Assembly: GCA_002483395.1 (NCBI GenBank)
Contig: DLHV01000128.1
Span: 1-5,475, forward strand
Source of the DNA: Chloracidobacterium sp. UBA7659
GTDB taxonomy: Bacteria; Acidobacteriota; Blastocatellia; Pyrinomonadales; Pyrinomonadaceae
Direction of reading: 5' to 3'
Length of the DNA stretch: 5,475 bases
Numbering within the stretch: the first letter of the stretch is position 1; each line of letters starts with the position of its first letter. Positions 1 through 5,475 of the stretch are shown here, piece by piece. The notes below the pieces were generated by a model. The model was not told the DNA's origin. It did not search any database and worked only from the letters and a program-made list of their open reading frames with translations. A program made the position numbers and the translations under genes.

Positions 1-51
1 GACATCGTGCGCCTCGACGACCATTATGGGCGCAAGGGACGCACCGACTGA
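1..51 (+). CDS. 3' end of an unidentified upstream gene (partial)
   Basis: The window opens in a reading frame that gives DIVRLDDHYGRKGRTD and stops at the TGA at 49-51. Only the last 16 residues are present, so no family can be named. The frame is supported by its position, since the stop falls two bases before the ATG of the aminotransferase, as expected for translationally coupled genes in one operon. Its base composition is as GC-rich as the 5' part of the next gene. By context it is probably another sugar-nucleotide or glycan gene, but that is inference only. Confidence 0.6.
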   Translation, partial: DIVRLDDHYGRKGRTD

Positions 52-53
52 AC

Positions 54-1238
54 ATGAACCGGCAGAACCGTATTGCCGTTCCGCTGCTCGACCTGAAGCC
101 GCAATACCAGGCGCTCAAGGCGGAGCTGGACGCCGCGATGCTGAACGTCGCGGCGTCGCAGATGTTCATCCTCGGCCCCGCGGTGCGGGACCTGGAGGAG
201 ACAGTGGCCGCCTATTGCGGCGCGAAGCACGGCATCGGCGTGTCGTCCGGCACCGATGCGCTGCTGATCGCGCTGATGGCCTGTGACATCGGCGTCGGCG
301 ACGAGGTCGTGACGAGTCCCTATACCTTCTTCGCGACCGGCGGCACGGTCGCGCGCGTCGGCGCGCAGCCGGTATTCCTCGACATCGATCCTGCGACCTA
401 CAACCTGCGCGTGGAGCTGGTGCGGGAATTTCTCGAGGCTGGATGCGAGCGCCGGGCCGGCGGTCTGTATAACCTCGAATCCGGCGGGCGCGTGCGCGGG
501 CTGATGCCGGTGCACCTGTATGGCCAGCCCGTCGACATGGACCCGCTGATGCAACTTGCGCGCGAGCACGGACTCGTGGTCATCGAAGACGCCGCCCAGG
601 CGATCGGTGCCGAAGAAAATGGCGTCCGTGCCGGTGCGATGAGCGAGATCGGGTGTTTCAGCTTTTATCCGTCAAAGAATCTGGGTGGTATGGGCGACGG
701 CGGGTTTATGACAACAGACGATGATGAACTTGCCCGCAAGCTTCTCGCATTGCGTGTTCACGGGTCCGAGGAACGCTATTATCATAAGTGGGTCGGCCTC
801 AATTCGCGTCTTGACGGCTTTCAAGGAGCGGTTCTTCGTGTTAAATTGCCGTATCTCGACGGCTGGTCGGATCAGCGCAAGACGAACGCCGACAATTATC
901 GCAAACTTTTTACGGACGCGGGTCTTAATGAACAAGTCGGTTTACCATATGAGCGGGAGAATGTGCGGCACATTTACAACCAGTTCGTCGTCCGCGTGCC
1001 CGATCGCCGTGACGAACTGCGAGCTTATCTTGCGGGACAGGGAATCGGCACGGGTATTTATTATCCGGTATCGCTCCATTTACAGGAATGCTTTGAGTAT
1101 CTCGGTTATAAAGAAGGAGATTTTCCCGAGTCCGAACGAGCCTCGCGGGAAACACTTGCTTTACCGATCTTTCCCGAATTACAGGCCGAACAGCAGGAGT
1201 ACGTAGTTGAAAATATAGCGAAATTCTTCTTGACCTGA
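54..1238 (+). CDS. DegT/DnrJ/EryC1/StrS-family PLP-dependent sugar aminotransferase
   Basis: The product is 394 residues, a normal length for this family. Members transfer an amino group, usually from glutamate, to a keto group on a nucleotide-linked sugar in the cytoplasm, making amino sugars for O-antigen, capsule or exopolysaccharide. Family marks are visible in order: VPLLDLKPQY near the N-terminus; SSGTDAL at 64-70, which would contact the cofactor phosphate; HLYGQ at 154-158; VIEDAAQAIGA at 176-186, with D179 expected to hold the pyridine nitrogen; SFYPSKNLGGMGDGG at 203-217, with K208 as the predicted Schiff-base lysine; and GLNSRLDGFQGAVL at 248-261. All expected catalytic residues are present. 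Overall it resembles WbpE-type 3-keto-sugar aminotransferases, but the exact substrate cannot be read from the sequence. The ATG at 54 is favoured because it follows the preceding stop by two bases and places the LDLK motif at the usual distance; no strong Shine-Dalgarno is close by, so coupling is likely. Base composition and codon use change sharply near residue 185-205 (see findings), so the gene may be mosaic. Confidence 0.93.
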   Translation: MNRQNRIAVPLLDLKPQYQALKAELDAAMLNVAASQMFILGPAVRDLEETVAAYCGAKHGIGVSSGTDALLIALMACDIGVGDEVVTSPYTFFATGGTVARVGAQPVFLDIDPATYNLRVELVREFLEAGCERRAGGLYNLESGGRVRGLMPVHLYGQPVDMDPLMQLAREHGLVVIEDAAQAIGAEENGVRAGAMSEIGCFSFYPSKNLGGMGDGGFMTTDDDELARKLLALRVHGSEERYYHKWVGLNSRLDGFQGAVLRVKLPYLDGWSDQRKTNADNYRKLFTDAGLNEQVGLPYERENVRHIYNQFVVRVPDRRDELRAYLAGQGIGTGIYYPVSLHLQECFEYLGYKEGDFPESERASRETLALPIFPELQAEQQEYVVENIAKFFLT

Positions 1239-1248
1239 GGTAGCCGGA

Positions 1249-2541
1249 TTGTCTTTGCCGATCACAATTCTTAACGCGAGAAACAAAACGGGGAGAATAG
1301 CGCTCATCGGCGTGATATTGGGTGCACTGGTGTTCACGTGGTTTGCGGTGCGATGGCAGGTCGGCAGCATGCTCGGTGAGCTTACGGGTCCGACACAGGC
1401 GAATGCGATGGAGATCGCCCGAGCTGCGGTTGAACTGGCACCACGGGACCCGAGGCCAAGGTCGTTGCTTGCCGCCAAGATGAAGGAGAATTTTGACCCG
1501 GCAAGTATCGACGACTCTGTTCGGACGTTAGAGGATGCTGTTCGACTTTCACCATACGATTTTCGATGGTGGATTGAGCTTGGCCGCGCTTATGAACAGG
1601 CCGAAAGGTCGGAGGAAGCCGAACGTGCTTTGCAGCGGGCGGTCGATCTTGCCCCGGCATACACCTTTCCCCATTGGCAGATTGGCAATTTTTACCTGCG
1701 GCAGGACCGGTCGGACGAAGCGTTCGCCCAGTTGACCAAAACCACTGAAAAAAGCATCGTTTACCGCGAACAAGTTTTCTCGCTGGCCTGGGATTACTTT
1801 GATAAGGACCCGTCAAAGGTCGAGCAACTTGCGGCGAATACGCCGGACGTAAGGGCGAGCCTGGCATTATTTTACGCACAGCGCGGTGCTCCCGCGGATT
1901 CGCTTCGCGTTTGGAACAGCCTCCCGCCCGAAGAAAAAGGAAAATACCCGCAGAACCTGACCATCATAACGCAGAGCCTCTACACAAAACGTTTCTACCG
2001 GCAAGCTCTTGAGTTTTCGAAACAGTCCGGCGCCGATTCCGACGCGGCCGCTGAGACAATAACCAACGGCGGATTCGAGAAATTTGTCGGCGACCCGGAG
2101 AGTGCTCTCTTTGGATGGCGTATCAACAGGAGCGATACAAAACTGGATATTCTTACGGACTCGTCCGTCAAGGTCGAAGGCCTTAAAAGCCTGAAGCTGA
2201 ATTTCAAGACGTATGCCAGGCCGGAGCTTTATAATGTGACCCAACTTGTCGCGGTCGAGCCGTCGGCCCGATACACTGTCAGTTTCATGCTGCGCACGGA
2301 GAATTTGAGAACGGGCGGCGAACCGCTGATCGAGATAGTAGACGCAAATTCCGACAATATGATCGTAACGACACAGCGATTTCCGCTCGGTTCGAACGAG
2401 TGGCAGAAAATAACGGTTGAATTTGTTGTGCCGCCCACGTGTGACGGTATCACCATCCGGACCTCGCGGGCCTCATGTGGTGAAACATGCCCGATCTCGG
2501 GAACGATCTGGTACGACGATTTCAAGATCGCTCGGCTTTAA
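1249..2541 (+). CDS. Membrane-anchored TPR protein with C-terminal carbohydrate-binding-like domain
   Basis: The product is 430 residues and begins at TTG, chosen because GAGG at 1237-1240 sits eight bases upstream and the gene then follows the aminotransferase stop by ten bases. One hydrophobic segment at about 16-34 should anchor the protein in the inner membrane with the rest outside. TPR-like helical pairs follow: residues about 53-80, 87-118 (DDSVRTLEDAVRLSPYD, then WWIELGRAYEQAE) and 121-165 (EEAERALQRAVDLAPAY, then HWQIGNFYLRQDRSDEAFAQL). Degenerate helical repeats probably continue to about 258. From about 272 the protein becomes beta-rich: it opens with NGGFE and a GW at 289-290, and ends with IWYDDFKIARL. 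This is the usual start and finish of jelly-roll modules of the CBM4/9 type. Three cysteines (398, 410, 414) cluster near the end and could form a disulfide. TPRs bind protein partners and CBM-like folds bind glycans, so a scaffold linking glycan to the assembly machinery is a reasonable inference. No enzymatic motif is visible. Confidence 0.85.
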   Translation: MSLPITILNARNKTGRIALIGVILGALVFTWFAVRWQVGSMLGELTGPTQANAMEIARAAVELAPRDPRPRSLLAAKMKENFDPASIDDSVRTLEDAVRLSPYDFRWWIELGRAYEQAERSEEAERALQRAVDLAPAYTFPHWQIGNFYLRQDRSDEAFAQLTKTTEKSIVYREQVFSLAWDYFDKDPSKVEQLAANTPDVRASLALFYAQRGAPADSLRVWNSLPPEEKGKYPQNLTIITQSLYTKRFYRQALEFSKQSGADSDAAAETITNGGFEKFVGDPESALFGWRINRSDTKLDILTDSSVKVEGLKSLKLNFKTYARPELYNVTQLVAVEPSARYTVSFMLRTENLRTGGEPLIEIVDANSDNMIVTTQRFPLGSNEWQKITVEFVVPPTCDGITIRTSRASCGETCPISGTIWYDDFKIARL

Positions 2542-2567
2542 TCGTTTTCCGTTTAGAGGCCTTGGCC

Positions 2568-2596
2568 ATCAATACCTATGTTTCTGACGTATTGAT
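2568..2596. promoter_or_regulatory. Perfect 8-bp dyad just ahead of the ligase-family gene
   Basis: ATCAATAC at 2568-2575 is repeated in inverted form as GTATTGAT at 2589-2596, with a 13-base spacer. It lies in the 68-base gap between the TPR gene and the next gene, one base before the GGTGA at 2598-2602 that probably serves as that gene's ribosome-binding site (seven bases before its ATG). It could be an operator, or an mRNA hairpin that modulates translation of the downstream gene. A dyad this short can arise by chance, and no clear promoter boxes accompany it. Confidence 0.3.
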
Positions 2597-2609
2597 CGGT
2601 GAATAATTT

Positions 2610-3989
2610 ATGACTTGGGCAAATCGACTCGCGTTCGTATTAATATGCGCGACAATCATCTTCACAACCCTCGCCTACGGCACCGTACATCAACCGGTGC
2701 TCGCCCTTTTTTACGTCGTAATAGCGGCAATGATGGTCATGTGGGCGATTGACGGCCTCAAGACCCGAACCATTCGCTTTAACCCCAGCTTGATCCAGGT
2801 CCCGCTTTTGGCGGCCGCGGTTTACGGTGCGATCCAGACGATTCCGTTCGGAGAAATTGCGGAAACCGCCGGCCTCTCGGGGGTACCGCGAACGATATCG
2901 CTCGACCCGTTTGCGACCCAAATGTCGGCACTGCATTTCTTCGCATTGTTCATCTTTTTCGCGGCGTCGCTGGTTTTTATCGATTCGGCGACTCGTATCC
3001 GCAAGATCGTCGGAGTGATTGCGATTTTCGGATTTATTTACGCCTTTTTTGCGATTCTGCAGTCGGTGCTCAGCCCGGGTAAAATTTACGGGATCTATGA
3101 GGTCCGGTTCGCCGTTCCGTTCGGCTCGTTTGTAAATCGTCACAACTTTGCGGCGTACATGGAAATGACCATGAGCATTCCGCTCGGGCTGCTGTTTGCC
3201 GGCGGGATTGCTAAAGATAAGCGGCTGCTTTATTTGACGGCGATCGCTCTGATGGGCGTCGCATTGCTTTTGAGCGGCTCGCGCGGCGGTTTTGTTGCGA
3301 TGCTGGCCGAGGTGATACTCCTGGTTATGCTGACAACCGGTGCGAGCAGCCGGAAGGCCCTTGTTCTAAAGGTCGGCTTCGCTGGCGTGTTGATCGCCGC
3401 GATTATCGTCGGCTCGATCTTCATCGGCGGTGAAAGCTCACTTACGAGGATCGCCGAAACGGCCACATCGAAGGACATCACGACCGACCGCGGGCATATC
3501 TGGAGCGTAACGATGGACGTCATCACTCACAATATGCCGTTCGGAGTGGGCTTTGGCGCACTAGGAGTTGCTTACACGCCATATGATAGCTATAGCGGGC
3601 TGGAACGTGTCGAGCAGGCTCACAACGATTATCTTCAAGTCGTCGCGGACGCCGGGGTCGTCGGTGCGATCATCGGCTTACTGTTCCTGTTCTGGCTATT
3701 CCGGCTCGGATTGAACGCCTCAAAGACCGAGAATACATACCGCCGCGGCGTCGCGATCGGAGCGCTAGCGGGCTGTTTCGCGATTCTTGTCCACAGCATC
3801 TTCGACTTCGTCCTGCACACGACGGCGATCTCGGTCCTCTTCATAATTCTCATGTCGCTGATCGTAGCCGCACAAAACCGCTATGAAGACGACATCGAAT
3901 TACCCGACTGGATAAAACGGAGAAAGTACGGCTCGGCCGGCCTCGCCTCGATCTCGGACGCCCGCCGCGTAAGCGGTAAAATTCCCTGA
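2610..3989 (+). CDS. O-antigen ligase / polymerase family membrane protein (Wzy_C type)
   Basis: The product is 459 residues with about twelve hydrophobic segments (roughly 7-24, 30-47, 62-79, 108-125, 133-151, 187-200, 207-223, 228-242, 252-272, 347-366, 379-396, 404-421), as usual for this family. Characteristic motifs are present: FGSFVNRHNFAAYM at 171-184; LSGSRGGF at 221-228; DRGHIW at 293-298, followed by MPFGVGFGALG at 309-319; QAHNDYLQVVADAGVVG at 336-352; and HSIFDFVLH at 395-403. The stretch at about 273-346 would be the large periplasmic loop. Characterised ligases such as WaaL depend on conserved periplasmic arginine and histidine residues, for which R225, R294 and H338 are candidates. 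The family moves undecaprenyl-linked glycan to lipid A, to protein or to another glycan chain at the inner membrane; sequence alone does not separate ligases from Wzy polymerases. The ATG at 2610 is preceded by GGTGA seven bases upstream. Many relatives carry a TPR region fused to the same chain; here a separate TPR protein is encoded just upstream. A charged tail of about 38 residues follows the last membrane segment. Confidence 0.9.
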   Translation: MTWANRLAFVLICATIIFTTLAYGTVHQPVLALFYVVIAAMMVMWAIDGLKTRTIRFNPSLIQVPLLAAAVYGAIQTIPFGEIAETAGLSGVPRTISLDPFATQMSALHFFALFIFFAASLVFIDSATRIRKIVGVIAIFGFIYAFFAILQSVLSPGKIYGIYEVRFAVPFGSFVNRHNFAAYMEMTMSIPLGLLFAGGIAKDKRLLYLTAIALMGVALLLSGSRGGFVAMLAEVILLVMLTTGASSRKALVLKVGFAGVLIAAIIVGSIFIGGESSLTRIAETATSKDITTDRGHIWSVTMDVITHNMPFGVGFGALGVAYTPYDSYSGLERVEQAHNDYLQVVADAGVVGAIIGLLFLFWLFRLGLNASKTENTYRRGVAIGALAGCFAILVHSIFDFVLHTTAISVLFIILMSLIVAAQNRYEDDIELPDWIKRRKYGSAGLASISDARRVSGKIP

Positions 3990-4038
3990 GTCCCGTCAGA
4001 ACCACGAGCGGTGGCGACCGGGCTCTTCGAAACAAGAT

Positions 4039-4073
4039 CAGCCGCGAGGTGTGGAAACTTCGCGGCTGTTTTT
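4039..4073 (+). terminator. Rho-independent terminator of the glycan operon
   Basis: The arms at 4039-4050 and 4057-4068 form a 12-bp stem with a single G-T wobble, including a perfect 9-bp outer part (CAGCCGCGA with TCGCGGCTG), around a six-base loop GTGGAA. Five Ts follow immediately at 4069-4073. It lies 49 bases after the stop of the ligase-family gene and should end the + strand operon. In the opposite direction the stem is followed only by ATCTTGTTTC, so it would be a poor terminator for the convergent gene. Confidence 0.9.
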
Positions 4074-4134
4074 GTTGGTTTTGGCTAACTGCAGAAGTTG
4101 CACGCTCGTTAACACTCGCGTTTCTGCCTGTGAT

Positions 4135-4845
4135 TTAGCCGGTTGGTTGGGTTGCGGTGGTAACGATGTCGGAGAATTGTCCGACGGGCGTGTTTTTGTC
4201 GACGTAGCGTGCCCGGACCTGGACGGAGCGCGGCAGTCCCTGTGCGTTTTGCGGGATGACGAGTTCGGCGGGCGAGCTGTAGAATTTCCCTGCGTCGGAC
4301 CACGTGTCGGCGTTGTCGATCTTTGTCTCGACGGCGACAGCGGTCATGTTCCCGCGGACAAATCTCACCTGCACGACCGAACCCGGCAGAGAAACGGTTT
4401 TCAACGTCGGTTGCAGATCGACCTCGGGCACCTGCGGCCCGCTTGTCTGCGTCGGCAGAATCCCGAGCAGAGCACCGATTTCGGGCGTGTACGCTGGTGC
4501 GACGCGAATGCGCTTTACAAGATTATCCAACCGCTCGAAGATGCCTGTCGCGACGCCGCCCGGAGCGGCGTATTGCGGTGCCTCGGGAAATTCCGGTGTC
4601 GGATCACCTATGTTGCCTTCGGTAATAACGATGCGATACTGCCGGGCCGCATCCTTATAAGCCTCCAGCTCTACCGCAACCAGCCCCAAAGACTGCATTA
4701 CGGCATTGTCCGCCGTCACAGCCGTCACATCCGCCGCAACAAAACCGAGACTCGTTGCCACGATCGTAAACTGCGTTTTGAAATTCGCGTACCACGCCAC
4801 GCGCTCCTGGAGCGACGTTGGAAAATACCTATTGTTTGGTATCAT
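4135..4845 (-). CDS. Uncharacterised protein with helical N-terminal part and FN3-like C-terminal domain
   Basis: The product is 236 residues. The start is the ATG at 4843-4845 on the minus strand; an AGGA about ten bases upstream, inside an A-rich leader, supports it. The first ~75 residues look helical and include WYANFK at 18-23, a LGFVAADVTAVTADNAV stretch at 33-49, and a second helix with VAVELEAYKDAARQY at 56-70. A proline- and glycine-rich linker (about 80-100) leads to another helix around IFERLDNLVKRIRVAPAYTPEIGALLGI at 102-129. Residues about 146-236 are alternating beta strands (VVQVRFVRG, AVAVETKID, WSDAGKFYSSPAELVIP, SVQVRARYVDKN, VGQFSDIVTT), consistent with a fibronectin type III-like fold. 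There is no signal peptide, membrane segment or catalytic motif, so it is probably cytoplasmic or exported by an unusual route. The layout recalls uncharacterised proteins in environmental bacteria that join an LG..AAD helical part to a C-terminal beta sandwich; this is from memory, not from a search. It is convergent with the glycan operon and may have no link to it. Confidence 0.75.
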   Translation of the reverse strand: MIPNNRYFPTSLQERVAWYANFKTQFTIVATSLGFVAADVTAVTADNAVMQSLGLVAVELEAYKDAARQYRIVITEGNIGDPTPEFPEAPQYAAPGGVATGIFERLDNLVKRIRVAPAYTPEIGALLGILPTQTSGPQVPEVDLQPTLKTVSLPGSVVQVRFVRGNMTAVAVETKIDNADTWSDAGKFYSSPAELVIPQNAQGLPRSVQVRARYVDKNTPVGQFSDIVTTATQPTG

Positions 4846-4895
4846 TTTTGTTTTTTCCTTTTGTATTTTATTGGATAGCGAAACGCAACTTTCGT

Positions 4896-4962
4896 AGTCA
4901 TAAGTCCCGAATCGAGAGTCTAGAGAGTCGGAATTTATACTTCCGACTCACGACTCATGACT
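4896..4962. repeat. Nested inverted repeats (possible cruciform or RNA hairpin)
   Basis: The inner pair is perfect: GAGTCGGAA at 4925-4933 and TTCCGACTC at 4941-4949, around the 7-base loop TTTATAC. An outer pair, AGTCATAAGTC at 4896-4906 and GACTCATGACT at 4952-4962, matches at 10 of 11 positions. The right arms overlap the 7-bp tandem repeat that follows. No T-tract follows on either strand, so this is not a standard terminator. It lies upstream of the minus-strand gene, starting 51 bases before that gene's start codon. Confidence 0.55.
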
Positions 4963-4980
4963 CACCACTCACGACTCAAG
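4946..4980. repeat. 7-bp tandem repeat, five units of ACTCAnn
   Basis: Five consecutive 7-bp units can be read: ACTCACG (4946-4952), ACTCATG (4953-4959), ACTCACC (4960-4966), ACTCACG (4967-4973) and ACTCAAG (4974-4980). The first five bases are identical in all units. Seven-base tandem repeats are known as short tandemly repeated repetitive sequences in cyanobacteria and occur in other genomes. Here the array grows out of the right arm of the inverted repeat, and scattered AGTC motifs in the opposite sense lie to its left. Confidence 0.8.
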
Positions 4981-5325
4981 CGAAGCGTTCGCCTTAACTC
5001 GTTTTCGACTTCAGATTTTTGGAATTATAAATGCGGAGAGCTGCGTCTGAATGAGGTTGAGCCTTTGAACGCATACTACTGAGAGAGGGCGTCGCGAGAA
5101 AAAAAGCTCAGGGTGTCCAGCGGAAAAAGATAAAGCAAAAAAGCATTTCCTGCCGCAATTCCGTAAATAGAAACTGCATCCACTCGAAATCTGCTTCGAG
5201 CCGGAAAATAATTTAACATGTTTGAACAGAATGTTGCAACAATTTTCTTTCCAATGCCTTACAGACATTTCATTTGATCAAAAACGCAACACAAGATCGC
5301 TGTATTTCCGTGAAAGTTCTGTAAC
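4981..5325. other. Non-coding stretch without an identifiable gene
   Basis: I see no credible coding region, tRNA or insertion sequence here. The longest minus-strand frame (5011-5268) gives a cysteine- and serine-rich peptide with no ribosome-binding site and no recognisable motif. Small symmetric elements are present: GCGAA/TTCGC around GCG at 4980-4992, CTCGAA/TTCGAG with a six-base loop at 5183-5200, and the 10-bp palindrome TGTTGCAACA at 5232-5241. None has a T-tract or other context that would assign it a role. Confidence 0.5.
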
Positions 5326-5475
5326 TTCACATGCGTGGAGGCCAACTTCACATGCGTGGAGGCCAACTTGAAATGCGTGAAGCCCAACTTGAACTGCGTG
5401 GAGGCCGACTTGAACTGCGTGAGAGCCAACTTGAACTGCGTGAAGCCCAACATGAACTGCGTGAAGCCCAACTTG
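5326..5475. repeat. 21-bp tandem repeat array, running off the right edge
   Basis: Seven full 21-bp units start at 5326, 5347, 5368, 5389, 5410, 5431 and 5452, and the first three bases of an eighth are at 5473-5475. Units typically begin TTGAACTGCG and end AAGCCCAAC. The first two are identical to each other and differ from the rest (TTCACATGCG start, GGAGGCCAAC end); units 6 and 7 differ by one base. Because the period is a multiple of three, frames stay open: the minus strand reads repeats such as LGFTQFK and LASTHVK continuously from the window edge to a stop at 5259, and one plus frame has an ATG at 5331 followed by ELREAQL-like heptads. No frame has a convincing ribosome-binding site, so coding status is undecided. 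The right end of the array is outside the window. Confidence 0.92.

Noticed and set aside
24..569. Minus-strand frame of 181 residues opposite the aminotransferase
   Set aside because: It is a long antisense frame made possible by the very high GC of this part; the product is rich in Arg, His and Val without motifs, while the + strand encodes a clear enzyme.
1382..1879. Minus-strand frame of 165 residues opposite the TPR gene
   Set aside because: No ribosome-binding site and no family features; the + strand frame shows TPR periodicity throughout.
4091..4127. GCAGAA/TTCTGC inverted pair as a terminator for the minus-strand gene
   Set aside because: The stem is only 6 bp plus wobbles, the loop is about 25 bases, and no T-tract follows on the minus strand.
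4051..4878. Long + strand frame (275 residues) lying opposite the minus-strand gene
   Set aside because: Its ATG-less start lies in the loop of the terminator hairpin, it has no ribosome-binding site, and the product is arginine- and cysteine-rich with no recognisable motif. The opposite strand gives a coherent protein with a good start.
5011..5268. Minus-strand frame of 85 residues in the non-coding stretch
   Set aside because: The composition is unlike a real protein (many Cys, Ser and Phe), there is no ribosome-binding site, and its start lies beside the repeat array.
5326..5367. Conserved hairpin in each 21-bp unit
   Set aside because: Only the first two units can form a short stem (CTTCAC with GTGGAG); the other units lose several pairs, so no structure is conserved across the array.
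5326..5475. CRISPR array
   Set aside because: The 21-bp units abut directly with no unique spacers between them, so this is a plain tandem repeat.

Overview
The window looks like part of a bacterial surface-polysaccharide locus followed by an intergenic, repeat-bearing region. Three genes lie head to tail on the + strand: a PLP-dependent sugar aminotransferase (54-1238), a membrane-anchored TPR protein with a jelly-roll-like C-terminal domain (1249-2541), and a polytopic O-antigen ligase/polymerase-family protein (2610-3989). The tail of a fourth gene is at 1-51. A strong intrinsic terminator at 4039-4073 ends the unit. A convergent minus-strand gene (4135-4845) encodes a 236-residue protein of unknown function with a predicted helical N-terminal part and an FN3-like beta C-terminal part.

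From 4846 to the end I find no convincing gene. This part holds an A/T-rich leader, nested inverted repeats leading into five copies of a 7-bp tandem repeat (4896-4980), a plain stretch, and a 21-bp tandem array that runs off the right edge (5326-5475).

The likely biology is export or assembly of a glycan. The aminotransferase would make an amino-sugar nucleotide, the ligase-family protein would polymerise or transfer the finished glycan on the outer face of the inner membrane, and the TPR protein could scaffold or bind glycan there. The last role is inferred from gene order and domain type. Moderate base composition, mixed codon use and the orphan minus-strand family would fit an environmental Gram-negative bacterium. 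My guess is Acidobacteriota or a similar phylum, but nothing in the window fixes the taxon.

The most notable anomaly is inside the aminotransferase gene. Its first ~600 bp, together with the upstream tail, is very GC-rich, while the rest of the gene and the window are not. This suggests a recombination junction or an assembly chimera. I did not find a clearly new multi-gene system. The best leads are this junction, the repeat structures on the right, and the two poorly characterised proteins.
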